The notes: a model not told the origin generated them from the letters alone. Numbered from the stretch's first letter, positions 27,433-37,137 are shown. The stretch: DNA of 64,000 nucleotides from Frigidibacter sp. RF13 (GCF_026626305.1 NZ_JAPNUE010000001.1:868001-932000); one strand, 5' to 3'. Numbers and translations: made by a program.

Positions 27433-28557
27433 ATGGATCGCGCTGCCCTTAGCCGATCTTTCCCGATTTCGCCAGATGAAAGCGCACCAGCCGTGACAGA
27501 GCCCGTGAAAGAGCCCTTGGATAGTGCATCCGCCTGGTGGCAGCCGCACCGCCATGCCGACCGGCGTGGGCTGCTTCTGGCCCGCAACCGCATCCAGGCG
27601 GCGCTGCGCGGCTGGTTTGCGGGCGAAGGGTTTCTGGAGGTCGATCCCGTGGCGCTGCAGCTCAGCCCGGGCAACGAGGCGCATCTGCACGGATTCGCCA
27701 CCGAGGCCATCGGCAATGACGGACTGCCGCGCGCAATGTATCTGCATACATCGCCCGAATTCGCGATGAAGAAGCTGCTTGCGGCGGGCGAGACAAGGAT
27801 CGCCGCCTTCGCCCACGTCTGGCGCAACCGCGAACGCGGGGCGCTGCACAGCCCGGAATTCACCATGCTGGAATGGTATCGCGCGGGCGAGGACTACACC
27901 GTCTTGATGGAAGATTGCGCGACCTTCCTGCGGCTCGCGGCAGAAGGCGCCAGGGCGAGGGAACTGCGCTTCCGCAATCGCACCTGCGACCCGCTTGCCG
28001 CGCCCGAGCGGCTGTCGGTGCCCGACGCCTTCGCCCGTCATGCCGGGATCGATCTGCTGGCCACGATCCACCCTGACGGGTCAACCGACAAGGCCGCGCT
28101 CAGGGCTGCCGCCACGCAGGCAGGGATCAGGTCAGCTGCTGACGACAGCTGGTCCGACATCTTCTCTCGCATTCTCTCTGACCGGATCGAGCCCAACCTC
28201 GGGCTTGGGCGGGCAACGATCCTCGACCGCTATCCGGCGGCAGAGGCCGCGCTTGCCCGGCGCACGGCGGACGATCCGCGCCTGTCGGAGCGGTTCGAGC
28301 TTTACGCCTGCGGGGTGGAACTGGCGAACGGCTTCGGCGAGCTGACCGACCCGGACGAGCAGCGCCGCCGCTTCGTGGAAGAAATGGAGATCAAGCTGCG
28401 CATCTATGGCGAGCGCTATCCGCTCGACGAGGACTTCCTCGCGGCACTTGCACTGATGCCTGCCGCGTCCGGCATCGCGATGGGCTTTGACCGGCTGGTG
28501 ATGCTCGCAACCGGCGCGCCGCGCATCGACGATGTGATCTGGACCCCGGTCGCCTAG
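27433..28557 (+). CDS. epmA: EpmA (PoxA/GenX), EF-P lysine ligase
   Basis: A truncated class II lysyl-tRNA-synthetase-like enzyme that attaches beta-lysine to EF-P Lys34. The 374-residue protein lacks the anticodon-binding domain and shows the catalytic core: motif 2 region [52 protein letters not shown] and the motif 3 [15 protein letters not shown]. It is somewhat longer at the N-terminus than the E. coli enzyme; a later start is possible. It is divergent from efp. The lysine 2,3-aminomutase EpmB is not in the window. Confidence 0.93.
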   Translation: MDRAALSRSFPISPDESAPAVTEPVKEPLDSASAWWQPHRHADRRGLLLARNRIQAALRGWFAGEGFLEVDPVALQLSPGNEAHLHGFATEAIGNDGLPRAMYLHTSPEFAMKKLLAAGETRIAAFAHVWRNRERGALHSPEFTMLEWYRAGEDYTVLMEDCATFLRLAAEGARARELRFRNRTCDPLAAPERLSVPDAFARHAGIDLLATIHPDGSTDKAALRAAATQAGIRSAADDSWSDIFSRILSDRIEPNLGLGRATILDRYPAAEAALARRTADDPRLSERFELYACGVELANGFGELTDPDEQRRRFVEEMEIKLRIYGERYPLDEDFLAALALMPAASGIAMGFDRLVMLATGAPRIDDVIWTPVA

Positions 28558-28643
28558 CCGGAATTTCCTGTTACTATACTGATAACCATAAGTTTTATCG
28601 AAGGATTTCTTGCATGGCGTCCGGGGTAGCGTACGCTTGAGCC

Positions 28644-29921
28644 ATGCTGAGAGTTCGCCCCAACCCAGCCGACCGAAACCTGCGCCGCCTGCTCAAGGCG
28701 CAGTTCCTGACCGATTGCAGCGACTGGCTGGACTATGTGGCGATCCTCGCGCTGCTGGCCTTTCACTGGCAGGCTGGGCTGATGGTCTATGCCGCGCTCG
28801 CGCTTGCCGCCGCGCTGCCGCATGTCTTTGGCGCGGCGGAGGCCAAGGCCTTTTGCGCGCGACATGACGCCCGGTCGGTGATGGCGTCCGCGGTCAAGCT
28901 GCGCGGGCTCATCGCGATCGGCTTGATCCTTGCGCCCGGCTGGCCCACGCTTCTGGCACTTGTCTTCGTCCGCGCAACGGTTGACCGCCTGCTGCATCCC
29001 GCACTGGACGCAGCCTTCGCCCGGCTTGCACCCGCCGAGGACCTGCCGGTGATCCTTGGCTCCAGCCGCGCCCATGAACGCGCCGCCCGTATCATTGCGC
29101 CTGTACTCGCGGGGGGTCTGCTTCTGTCCTTCGCGCCTGACCATCTCTTCTTCCTGACGGCGGGCCTAGCGCTCGTGGCGAGCCTTCTTCTTTGGACGCT
29201 GCCGGTCCTGCCCGCCGTCTACAGCCGGTCGCGCGAGGACGAACCGGCGCAGATCCGCGCGGCCCTTGCCGAGACGCGGGCCGTGCCGGAAGTTCGCGCC
29301 GCCCTGTTCATAAGCGCGCTGACCGCCGCTGTCCTGTTCGTGCAGGAAGGGCTCATGGCGCCGCTTCTTTTCGATCTTGGGCACGAACCGGCAATGATCG
29401 GCCTTGCCTTTGCCGCGCTCGCCTCGGGCGGCGCGCTTGCCGATTTCTGTCCCGCGCGCGCCGCGGCTGACAGGAGGTTCTGGCGGATCGCGGATGGCGC
29501 GACTGGTGCCGCCATTTCTCTGGGCGGGCTTGGGCTTCTTGCCCTCGCCAACCTGTCGCCGGGTGCGGCGGTCATTTTCGCCTATTGCGCTTGCCTCGGG
29601 CTTGCAATGGCCCAGTGCACCGACCAGATCGGCGCGCGACCAGAGGCATGGGCGACGCCCGAGCGCGCCGCTTCCGTCGCGCGCCTTGGCCAATGGCTTC
29701 AGGGCGCGATCCTTCTCGCGGCGCCACCGCTCGGTGCGGCGCTGGCGGCGACGGCGGGTATCGGCAGCGCCTTCATTGTGGGGGCACTCGCCCTGACGCT
29801 CACGGCGCGCATCGCCTTCGTCGCCCACCGCAGGCCGCGCAAGGCCACCCCCGCGCCTGCAAACACGGCGGTTGAAGACGCGACACCGGCCGGACCCGCC
29901 TTCGCCGTCGCGGCGGAATGA
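28644..29921 (+). CDS. Major-facilitator-type transporter
   Basis: A 425-residue membrane protein with about 11-12 hydrophobic segments in two halves, separated by a charged loop near residue 195 (SRSREDEPAQIRAALAETR). This layout fits the major facilitator superfamily, perhaps the MFS_3 type related to enterobactin exporters, where a loop of this kind precedes the second half. The C-terminal tail after residue 395 is alanine- and proline-rich and cytoplasmic. The 85 bp upstream are unusually AT-rich and likely hold its promoter. Substrate unknown. Confidence 0.72.
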   Translation: MLRVRPNPADRNLRRLLKAQFLTDCSDWLDYVAILALLAFHWQAGLMVYAALALAAALPHVFGAAEAKAFCARHDARSVMASAVKLRGLIAIGLILAPGWPTLLALVFVRATVDRLLHPALDAAFARLAPAEDLPVILGSSRAHERAARIIAPVLAGGLLLSFAPDHLFFLTAGLALVASLLLWTLPVLPAVYSRSREDEPAQIRAALAETRAVPEVRAALFISALTAAVLFVQEGLMAPLLFDLGHEPAMIGLAFAALASGGALADFCPARAAADRRFWRIADGATGAAISLGGLGLLALANLSPGAAVIFAYCACLGLAMAQCTDQIGARPEAWATPERAASVARLGQWLQGAILLAAPPLGAALAATAGIGSAFIVGALALTLTARIAFVAHRRPRKATPAPANTAVEDATPAGPAFAVAAE

Positions 29922-29924
29922 GCG

Positions 29925-31511
29925 CTAGCCCCAGTCTCCCGACAGAACAGTTCGCGTCACCTGTTCCACCGTCCGGTCGCGGGCAATGAGGCCCGCCACC
30001 CATTCGCAGGACCCGGCATTGAAGACCGCGCCCTTGCCGCGCCGGTAGTCAACCATGCAGCCATTGCCACGGCTCGCGCGGCCGAAGGTTTCAGGCGTCA
30101 CCGCGCCATAGACGAACTGGGCAACCTCCTCGGCATCGAGATGGCCGATGAACCCGTCACGGTCATGCGGTCCGGTCGAATGCGAGAGCGTCGTCGCGGG
30201 CGACAGGCCGACGATAGTCAGATCGCCCTCAAGGCCGGTCCCCTCGGCAGCGAAGGGCAGGCCATGGATCATCGTATGGTCGATCCCGTCGACCTCATAA
30301 CCGAAGATCTTCGCCATTGCGCCCAGCACATCACCATAGCCAAGGCCAGTGTCCTTGAGCGACCAGTGATCCGGCCGGTAGATCGTGAAGCCCCCTGCTC
30401 CATGCGCCGCGCAGCGGCTCCAGCCCGCATAGACGCCCATCGATCCCGTCAGACCCATCGTGGCCGTCGCGGGCCGGGCGACGGCGGGATCGTCCCAGTA
30501 GCCGGTCAGGCGTCGGGGGTCGGTCAGGCGCAAGGGATCGGCCTGATGCGCAGTCGTTTTGTAGCAGATCTGGGTTACAAGATCGGAGGAGAGCCGGGTC
30601 TGCCAGAAGAAATTCCCCGCAAAGCGCGCAAGATGGCCTCCCCGGTCGAGCCATCCCTCCAGATGGTCGCGCATCTCCCATGTCCAATATTCGTCATGGC
30701 CGACGATCAGCGCGCGGTCGTAGCCGTCCAAGAGCGAAGGGTCGCGGTGCAGGTCGTGCTGGGTCGCATAGTCAAGCGCAATCCCCTGCCCCTCCCACCA
30801 ATGCGCGAAGGGCCGTTCGAACGCCGCCCAACCAGAAGAAGCATATTTCTTGGAAATCCCCTTTGCACGGGCATAGTCCATATGCGGATAGCGCGGCTTC
30901 GACAGCAGCGGCGAGGCATGCGGTATGCGCGGCGCATCCTCGGGCCAGCGCACGAACCCCTTGGCCCAAGGCCTGCGCAGCGAAACCTCGGACGCGAAAT
31001 CACCGCCTGACGGGCCGGTCAGGCCCTGATAATGGTTCGAGCCGCCCCAATCGTTGTAGGCGCACCAGGTGCCTGTGGTCAGCACCATGCAGATCCGCGC
31101 CCGAGGTCGCGCGGCGCGCAGGACGAACATATGCTGCGACTGATGGCCGGGCACCGTGAGCGTAACGGTGTAAAGCCCGCTGCGCCAACCGTCCGGGATC
31201 GTCACCGCGTAGCGCTCCGGCCAGCCGCAGCCTTTGACTGAACAGTCGGCAGGCGTGTCTTCGAATGAGAGCGCGATTTCGGTCTCGACCACCACTTCGG
31301 GTCGCAGCCCGTCGCGCGCGATCTCGAGCCGGGCGTGCGGCGCGCTCGACATGGCGTGCAGGGAAAGCCGCTCACCCGGGGCGTAGGACAGCCGGTCGGT
31401 ATAGGCCCAGACCTGAGCGCGGGCCGGGTCGTTCGACGCCGTCTCGTAATAATGGCCGGTGACCGGATCGCCATCGTCATAGGGACCGGCGACGAAGAAA
31501 CCCTTGAGCAT
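29925..31511 (-). CDS. N,N-dimethylformamidase-beta-like protein
   Basis: A 528-residue protein resembling the C-terminal part of the large subunit of N,N-dimethylformamidase (DMFA2), which hydrolyses formamides with a mononuclear iron. Segments supporting this are GTWCAYNDWGGSNHYQG, IVGHDEYWTWEMRDHLEGW, a class I glutaminase-like fold region, and FNAGSCEWVAGL near the end. No small subunit is seen. It is third in a minus-strand group with an M81 peptidase and a RidA protein. The true substrate is unknown; an amide linked to amino-sugar or amino-acid breakdown is a guess from context. Confidence 0.7.
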   Translation of the reverse strand: MLKGFFVAGPYDDGDPVTGHYYETASNDPARAQVWAYTDRLSYAPGERLSLHAMSSAPHARLEIARDGLRPEVVVETEIALSFEDTPADCSVKGCGWPERYAVTIPDGWRSGLYTVTLTVPGHQSQHMFVLRAARPRARICMVLTTGTWCAYNDWGGSNHYQGLTGPSGGDFASEVSLRRPWAKGFVRWPEDAPRIPHASPLLSKPRYPHMDYARAKGISKKYASSGWAAFERPFAHWWEGQGIALDYATQHDLHRDPSLLDGYDRALIVGHDEYWTWEMRDHLEGWLDRGGHLARFAGNFFWQTRLSSDLVTQICYKTTAHQADPLRLTDPRRLTGYWDDPAVARPATATMGLTGSMGVYAGWSRCAAHGAGGFTIYRPDHWSLKDTGLGYGDVLGAMAKIFGYEVDGIDHTMIHGLPFAAEGTGLEGDLTIVGLSPATTLSHSTGPHDRDGFIGHLDAEEVAQFVYGAVTPETFGRASRGNGCMVDYRRGKGAVFNAGSCEWVAGLIARDRTVEQVTRTVLSGDWG

Positions 31512-31569
31512 CGCATCTCCTCCCGCCGCCAGACGCTAGCGGTCGGCGGCCTCGGGCGCAACGCGGGCT

Positions 31570-33036
31570 TCAGGCGAACGGGTCAGAGACGCGGGGCCAG
31601 ATCGGCCGGGTGAGCTTCCGATAGACGGTGCGCGCCGGGTCCGAGGGATAAGCGCTCGGCGCCGAGACATAGATGATCCCGGCGGCGATGGGGGCAAAGC
31701 CCGCGTGGAAATGGTTGGTCGATTTCACCAGAAGCACGTCTTTCGCCAGCGGATCGATGCCGAGGCCGGTGAAGATGTCAGGCTCGAAGGTCTGGGTGCG
31801 GTTGGTGTTGAGGATCACATCGATCTCGGAGCCCTCGATCCTTACGACCGCCGCGCGGCCAAGCGGCACGCGGCTCGGGCCGAAGCTTTGCCAGGCCTCC
31901 TCCGCGACCTTCTCCACCCGGACGAGCGCGTCGATCGGCTCGCCCGCCTCGGGTCCGGACTTTCCCCCGAACCGCAGATTGATCAGCGCGCCCTCGCCCG
32001 CCGCATGGGCAATGGTGACCGCCATCGGATCCCAGATCGTGGCGACGCCGACCTTGAGCCCGCCGCGCGCGATCAGCGCCCTGAGGATCACTGTCCCGTC
32101 CCCCGGCACGCCGCCACCCGGATTATCCCATGTATCGGCGATCACCGCAGGGTGCCCCGCACTCGCGAGACGGGCCGCCTTGGCGATCCCGTCCTCGACG
32201 CCCACGATTTCCATGATTGTCTCATGGCGCAGGGCGAAAAGCTCGCGCCCCAGTCGTTCGGCCAGCGCGGTGGCGGCAGCGGCGTCTCCGTCGGCAACGA
32301 CCAGCATCCGTGTGCCCATCTCGGGCACATCGGCGGCCATGAAGCCGTGGATGACCGAGATGGAGAGGATACCGTCCCGCCCCTGCAGCGCCTTGATCCG
32401 GTCGACGAAGGACCGCATCGGCTCGCGGCTTGTCGGCAGAACCGCAATCATCCGGCAGTCAAAGGCCGCCATCACCGGGCGGACGTCGCCCCGGATCGCG
32501 CGCAAAGCCAGATCGACCAGATGCTCGCCGCGGTCGTAGAAATCTGTATGGGGAAATTCGAGGAAAGCCGCGAAGATGTCGGCAGCGGCAAGACGGGCGG
32601 GCGTGAGGTGGCTGTGGGGGTCAAGCTCGGCCGCGATGACCACACCGGGACCGACCAGCGCGCGGACGCGGGCGAGAAGATCGCCCTCGCAATCGTCATA
32701 GCCCTGCGCCACCATCGCCCCGTGCAGGCCGAGGATCACGCCATCGACCGGCAGTGCCGATTCAAGCTCGCTCAGAATTTCGTCGCGCAGCGCCTCATAG
32801 GCCTGCCGCTGCAAGAGCCCGCCCGGTTCCGCCCAGACGGCAGTGCCCTCGACAAGCTCGAACCCTTCGGCGGCAGCCCGGCGGCGCAGCACCACCATCG
32901 GAGAGGAACAAAGCGTCGGCGTTTCGGGATGCTGGCGGGGCGGGGCATAGAAGGCCGCCTCGAACGAGGCGCGGTCAGTCGGCAAGGGCGAGAAGGTGTT
33001 CGTCTCGGTCGCAAGCGACGCGGTGAAGATCCGCAT
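31570..33036 (-). CDS. M81 family metallopeptidase (MlrC-like)
   Basis: A 488-residue protein of peptidase family M81, named after MlrC of microcystin degradation. Conserved features are the N-terminal LATETNTFSPLPTD, the candidate metal ligands in ELDPHSHLT and FLEFPHTDFYDRG, and ADTWDNPGGGVPGDGT. No signal peptide is visible, so it acts in the cytoplasm. Most M81 members have no known substrate and are found in catabolic clusters with transporters, as here. It starts 5 bp after the RidA gene stop and is probably co-transcribed. Confidence 0.88.
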   Translation of the reverse strand: MRIFTASLATETNTFSPLPTDRASFEAAFYAPPRQHPETPTLCSSPMVVLRRRAAAEGFELVEGTAVWAEPGGLLQRQAYEALRDEILSELESALPVDGVILGLHGAMVAQGYDDCEGDLLARVRALVGPGVVIAAELDPHSHLTPARLAAADIFAAFLEFPHTDFYDRGEHLVDLALRAIRGDVRPVMAAFDCRMIAVLPTSREPMRSFVDRIKALQGRDGILSISVIHGFMAADVPEMGTRMLVVADGDAAAATALAERLGRELFALRHETIMEIVGVEDGIAKAARLASAGHPAVIADTWDNPGGGVPGDGTVILRALIARGGLKVGVATIWDPMAVTIAHAAGEGALINLRFGGKSGPEAGEPIDALVRVEKVAEEAWQSFGPSRVPLGRAAVVRIEGSEIDVILNTNRTQTFEPDIFTGLGIDPLAKDVLLVKSTNHFHAGFAPIAAGIIYVSAPSAYPSDPARTVYRKLTRPIWPRVSDPFA

Positions 33037-33041
33037 TCAGC

Positions 33042-33422
33042 TTAGCCTTTCGCGACTGGCGAGAAGGCGATGGCCTCGATCTCGACCTTGATATCGACCA
33101 TCAGGCGCGATTCGACTGTGGTGCGGGCGGGCGGCTCGGACGGGAAGTAGGTGGCATAGACCTTGTTCATGCCGGAAAAGTCGCGCGCATCCTCGATCCA
33201 GACCGTGGTCTTGACCACCTGATCCATAGTCGCCCCGGCGAGCGCCAGCGCCGCCTTCACATTCTCCAGCACCTGCCGGGTCTGCGCCTCGATCCCACCC
33301 TCGACATAGGTTCCGTCCGGTCGAACCGGCACCTGACCCGAGACATAGACCATGTCGCCAGCGCGGACGGCGGGCGACAAGGGCACGTGCGAGTTGCCAA
33401 AAGTCTGCTTGCGTTCGGGCAC
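33042..33422 (-). CDS. RidA family protein (enamine/imine deaminase type)
   Basis: A 126-residue YjgF/YER057c/UK114 protein. The conserved arginine is in PARTTVESRL and the following glutamate in VEIEAIAF, residues used by RidA to hydrolyse reactive 2-aminoacrylate-type intermediates. Such activity fits a cluster with a PLP-dependent D-threonine-aldolase/D-serine-dehydratase-like enzyme on the other side of the promoter. The start codon is GTG with GGACAGG upstream. It is first in its operon, divergent from the SDR gene across a 245-bp AT-rich region. Confidence 0.88.
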   Translation of the reverse strand: MPERKQTFGNSHVPLSPAVRAGDMVYVSGQVPVRPDGTYVEGGIEAQTRQVLENVKAALALAGATMDQVVKTTVWIEDARDFSGMNKVYATYFPSEPPARTTVESRLMVDIKVEIEAIAFSPVAKG

Positions 33423-33550
33423 ACCCTGTCCTTTCCTTGTCAGATCGCTGCCGCCGGCGCAGGAAGCGGCGCCGGCGGCAGCGATACCGGCCCATGATGG
33501 GGGAGCGGGCCGATGGCGCGCCTCGCCGGTGGGAGACCCAGTAGGCGCGT

Positions 33551-33614
33551 TAGTAATTTACATTATTTGCTTTTGAACGCCAATCAAGTGGCAATTTATG
33601 TTGCAAACTTACAT
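33551..33614. promoter_or_regulatory. AT-rich divergent control region with two dyads (candidate RpiR sites)
   Basis: Between the divergent RidA and SDR genes the sequence turns AT-rich. It contains the 9-bp palindrome GTAATTTAC (33553-33561) and an imperfect dyad ATGT-N9-ACAT (33598-33614) that contains the half-site CTTACA. Both resemble the better dyad TGTAAA-tag-TTTACA at 37085-37099. The RpiR regulator encoded in the cluster is the obvious candidate to bind. Confidence 0.45.
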
Positions 33615-33667
33615 TTTCAACCTAACCTGCATCCGTTGAAACGACGCAAGCACGTCGAAAGAGGGCC

Positions 33668-34435
33668 ATGACAGAGCTGGAATTCTCAGGCAGGCGAATT
33701 CTGGTGACCGGCGCCGGTGGCGGCCTCGGCCGGGCGCTTGCGGGTCTCTTCGCGGCCCGGGGCGGGCAAGTCATCGGCGCGGACCGCGATCCGGCGCTGC
33801 TTGAGGGCCTGCCGCTCGAAGAGCAGATCATCTTCGACCTCGCTGACCGTCGCGCGACGCTCGCCGCTGCTCAGGCGCTGGCGGACCGGCCGCTGGATGT
33901 GCTGATCAACAATGCGGGCTGGACGCGGTCAGAGACCCTTGCCGATCTGACGCCGGAAAAGGCGATGTCAGAGATCGACCTGAACCTGACCTCGGCCACG
34001 GCCTTCACGACGCTAATCGCGGCGGCAATGGCGGCGCGCGGCAAGGGCAACATCGTCCTCATTTCGTCGGTCAACGCCTTCCTGCATTACGGCAACCCCG
34101 CCTATGCCGCCGCCAAGGCCGGGCTCAATGCCTTTGCCCGCGCGCTGGCCGTCGAATATGGCGGGCGCGGTGTCCGGGCGAACGCGGTCTGCCCCGGATC
34201 GATCCGCACCCCGGCCTGGGATCACCGGATCGCGCGCGACCCGAGTATCGCCGCGAAACTCGAACAGCTGTACCCAATGGGCCGGATCGTGACTGCCGAA
34301 GAGGTGGCCGAGACGGTCGCCTTCCTTGCCTCGGACCGCGCCTCGGGCATCACCGGCGTGTCGCTTGCGGTGGACGCGGGCCTTTCGGCGGGCAATAAAC
34401 CCTTCCTGGACATGATCCTCGGGGGGACGGAATGA
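33668..34435 (+). CDS. Short-chain dehydrogenase/reductase
   Basis: A 255-residue classical SDR. The cofactor motif TGAGGGLG is at residues about 14-21, NNAG at 79-82, the catalytic serine in LISSVNAF and the YxxxK pair in PAYAAAKAG. The C-terminus GVSLAVDAGLSAG is typical. It likely oxidises or reduces a sugar or hydroxy-acid intermediate of the cluster. AGAGGG precedes the ATG. Its stop overlaps the RpiR gene by 4 bp (ATGA). Confidence 0.9.
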   Translation: MTELEFSGRRILVTGAGGGLGRALAGLFAARGGQVIGADRDPALLEGLPLEEQIIFDLADRRATLAAAQALADRPLDVLINNAGWTRSETLADLTPEKAMSEIDLNLTSATAFTTLIAAAMAARGKGNIVLISSVNAFLHYGNPAYAAAKAGLNAFARALAVEYGGRGVRANAVCPGSIRTPAWDHRIARDPSIAAKLEQLYPMGRIVTAEEVAETVAFLASDRASGITGVSLAVDAGLSAGNKPFLDMILGGTE

Positions 34436-35322
34436 ACGACAGGCGATCGGTCATCGACATCATCACGAGGCTTCAGGGCCGCGCGCAGGAAGGCTCGAAA
34501 TCCGACAGGCAGCTGGCACGAATGGTGCTCGACGATCTCGATTTTGCCTCGAAGGCTTCGATCTCGGAAATGGCCGCGCGCATCGGGGTCAGCGAACCGA
34601 CCGTTACCCGGTTCTGCCGCAGCCTCGGGCTCGACGGGACGCGGGACTTCAAATTCTGGATCGCGCAGGCGCTGGCGGTTGGCGGCCAGTATCTGGCCGC
34701 GAACCCTGCCCCTGCCGAAGCGGAGATGAGCCGCATTCCCCAACTGGTGGCCGAAGGCGCAGCCGAAGCGGTGCAGCGCGCGGCGGGGGCGGTCGACATG
34801 GCGCTCGTTCAGACGGTGGCAGAACGGCTGACGGCGGCGACACAAGTGCTCGCGCTCGGCTCCGGCGGCACCTCCTCGATGATGGCGACCGAGATGCAGA
34901 ACCGCCTTTACCGGCTTGGGATCGCCGCCATCGCCCAGGTGGACGGGCAATTGCAACGCATGTTCGCCGCGACCGCCACCAAGGGCACGGTGGTGATGGC
35001 CTTTTCCACCTCGGGCTATGCCCAGTCGGTGGTGGATGCGGTCGCGGTGGCGGGCCAATATGGCGCGACCACCATCGCCGTCACCGCGCCCGGCTCGGCG
35101 CTGGCCGAGGCCGCGACCCATGTCATCGAATATCAGCCTGCCGAGGACGGCAATCTCTACAAGCCCACGTCTTCGCGCTTCGCGCTCTTGGCGCTTGTCG
35201 ACATCATCGCCATGGCAGTCGCCGAACATCGCGGCACCAGGGTGCTGGAAACGCTGCGCCGGGTGAAGCAGAGCATCAACACCTTCAAGGTCGACGACCC
35301 GAAACTGCCGCTCGGAGACTGA
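34432..35322 (+). CDS. RpiR/MurR family transcriptional regulator
   Basis: A 296-residue regulator with an N-terminal helix-turn-helix (SISEMAARIGVSEPTVTRFCRSLG, about residues 44-67) and a SIS sugar-phosphate-binding domain (about 130-260; LALGSGGTSSMMATEMQNRL, MAFSTSGYAQSVVDA). Proteins of this family sense phosphosugars such as MurNAc-6-P or GlcN-6-P and control neighbouring genes. It sits in the middle of the catabolic region, coupled to the SDR gene, and is the likely controller of both arms and of the downstream sugar operon. Confidence 0.92.
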   Translation: MNDRRSVIDIITRLQGRAQEGSKSDRQLARMVLDDLDFASKASISEMAARIGVSEPTVTRFCRSLGLDGTRDFKFWIAQALAVGGQYLAANPAPAEAEMSRIPQLVAEGAAEAVQRAAGAVDMALVQTVAERLTAATQVLALGSGGTSSMMATEMQNRLYRLGIAAIAQVDGQLQRMFAATATKGTVVMAFSTSGYAQSVVDAVAVAGQYGATTIAVTAPGSALAEAATHVIEYQPAEDGNLYKPTSSRFALLALVDIIAMAVAEHRGTRVLETLRRVKQSINTFKVDDPKLPLGD

Positions 35323-35323
35323 G

Positions 35324-36394
35324 ATGAAACCGCTGCCGAAAACCATAGCCCAGATCGACACGCCCGCCGTCCTGATCGACGTTGACCGGGCGCGCGCCAA
35401 TATCGCTCGGGCGCAGGCGTATGCCGACCGCGCCGGGCTGAAGCTCCGCCCCCACATCAAGACCCACAAGCTGCCCTTCTGGGCGGGCGAGCAGATTGCG
35501 GCGGGTGCCGTCGGCCTGACGGTGCAGAAGCTCGGCGAGGCCGAGGTGATGGCGGATGCAGGGTTTCACGACCTGTTCCTGCCCTACAATATCCTCGGTC
35601 CCGACAAGCGGGCGCGGCTGGCCGCCTTGCACCGGCGCGCACGCATGTCGGTGACGGCCGACAGCGCGACCGTGATCGATGGGCTGGCCGAGAGCTTCAA
35701 CGATGCCGCACATCCCCTGCCCGTTCTGATCGAATGCGACACCGGCATGGGCCGCTGCGGCGTGCAGTCACCGGAGGCCGCGCTGGTGCTGGCGCGGCAG
35801 ATCGCAGCGCAACCAGGTCTTACCTTCGGCGGCCTGATGACCTACCCGCCCGCCGGGCGCCCCGGCGAGGCCATCGACTGGCTGCGCGCGGCGCGCGGCC
35901 TACTTGACGGCGCGGGCCTCGACTGCCCGGTGATCTCGTCGGGCGGCACGCCCGATATCTGGCGGGCGGAAACCGGCGGCGTCGTCACCGAATACCGGCC
36001 GGGCACCTATATCTACATGGACCGCTATTGCATCGCGAAGGGCGTGGGCAGCGCGGACGATTGCGCGCTGACCGTGCTGACCACGATCGTCAGCCGCCCG
36101 GTGCCCGGCCGCGCCATTCTCGACGCGGGCTCCAAGGCGCTGACCTCGGACCTCCTTGGCCAGCCCGATCATGGCGAGATCGTCGGCCACCCCGGCGCGC
36201 GCGTCACCGGCCTGTCGGAAGAGCACGGCACCGTCACCCTGCCGGAGGGAAGTCCGCTCGCCGTGGGCGACCGCGTGCGGGTGCTGCCCAACCATGCCTG
36301 CCCGGTCTCGAACCTCTTCGACGAGGTCTATCTGATCTCGGGCGAGCGCGTGGTTGACTGCCTTCCCGTCGCGGCCCGGGGCCGCGTCGGCTGA
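35324..36394 (+). CDS. D-threonine aldolase / D-serine dehydratase-like PLP enzyme
   Basis: A 356-residue fold type III PLP enzyme (alanine racemase-like barrel plus C-terminal domain) of the D-TA/DSD1 family. The PLP lysine is in RPHIKTHK near residue 46-48; CDTGMGRCG and the PLP-phosphate loop SSGGTP follow. The C-terminal metal-binding His/Cys pair is in LPNHACPVSN, as required for D-threonine aldolase or D-serine dehydratase activity. It begins one base after the RpiR gene. It could release an aldehyde or keto acid plus an enamine, which a RidA protein would clear; the true substrate is undetermined. Confidence 0.87.
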   Translation: MKPLPKTIAQIDTPAVLIDVDRARANIARAQAYADRAGLKLRPHIKTHKLPFWAGEQIAAGAVGLTVQKLGEAEVMADAGFHDLFLPYNILGPDKRARLAALHRRARMSVTADSATVIDGLAESFNDAAHPLPVLIECDTGMGRCGVQSPEAALVLARQIAAQPGLTFGGLMTYPPAGRPGEAIDWLRAARGLLDGAGLDCPVISSGGTPDIWRAETGGVVTEYRPGTYIYMDRYCIAKGVGSADDCALTVLTTIVSRPVPGRAILDAGSKALTSDLLGQPDHGEIVGHPGARVTGLSEEHGTVTLPEGSPLAVGDRVRVLPNHACPVSNLFDEVYLISGERVVDCLPVAARGRVG

Positions 36395-36407
36395 TCGAGG
36401 AGAGACG

Positions 36408-36875
36408 ATGAGCCTCAATCTGTTCCCCGCCGACCCCGACCGCGGCCAGATCTGGGAAATGCTGGTGCCGCGCGATATCGCGGCCTTCATTGCCGCCGAC
36501 TGGTCGATGGTTGCGGACGATTTCATCACCGACGGGTTCTGCGGCCTCCATGCCCATGGCTCCCGCGACCCCGACGACTGGACTCTCTCTTTCCCGACGC
36601 TTGCCGCCTACCGCGACGAATGGCTGCGACAGGCGGCCGAGACGGCGGCGACCGCTTTTGCCGAGGATCCGGCGGCGGCGATCCACCGCGCCACCGATCT
36701 TTCGCGGATCGATATCGAAGCCGACATGGCGATCGCGCACAAGAAGTTCGACGGCACGATTCGGCTCGCTTCCGGCCGCGAGGATCGGCTGAATTGGCAG
36801 ACGCTGTATCAATGTCGTCGCGTCGGCGGACGGTGGAGGATTGCGGGATTCACCGGCTACATGGCGCATCGCTGA
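36408..36875 (+). CDS. SnoaL/NTF2-like small protein
   Basis: A 155-residue soluble protein whose pattern (helices at the N-terminus, WRIAGFTGYM at the end, and DLSRIDIEADMAIAHKKFDGTI strands in the middle) suits the cystatin-like SnoaL/NTF2 fold. Members act as small isomerases, cyclases or binding proteins. The catalytic residues cannot be identified. It is last in the SDR-RpiR operon, 13 bp after the PLP enzyme, with GAGGAGA before the ATG. Confidence 0.65.
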   Translation: MSLNLFPADPDRGQIWEMLVPRDIAAFIAADWSMVADDFITDGFCGLHAHGSRDPDDWTLSFPTLAAYRDEWLRQAAETAATAFAEDPAAAIHRATDLSRIDIEADMAIAHKKFDGTIRLASGREDRLNWQTLYQCRRVGGRWRIAGFTGYMAHR

Positions 36876-37055
36876 GACTATCCAGCGCGGGTAGGCGTGC
36901 TGGATATGTAAATTTCCAACTAAATTGACGCGCTGCGCAAGCTGCCTGCGCGACGGCGCCATTTAGCGACACAGCCTCACGAAACATTTGTGTATAAACT
37001 AATAAAAGTGCACAGATACTCACGGGCGAACCCTTCCCGGAAGAACAATTTTAGC

Positions 37056-37099
37056 TTGACAGCGCGAACAGCGCCTCCCTATTTTGTAAATAGTTTACA
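37056..37099 (+). promoter_or_regulatory. Strong sigma-70-type promoter overlapped by TGTAAA-tag-TTTACA operator
   Basis: TTGACA at 37056-37061 is a consensus -35 element; 18 bp on is TATTTT (37080-37085). Overlapping the -10 end and the expected start site is the dyad TGTAAA-tag-TTTACA (37085-37099), 38 bp before the oxidoreductase ATG. The geometry is that of a repressor site. A half-site TGTAAA also lies at 36907-36912. RpiR is the likely ligand. Confidence 0.65.
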
Positions 37100-37137
37100 T
37101 AATCCGGCAAGCGAGCAAAGAGGGGGACCAGCGGAAG

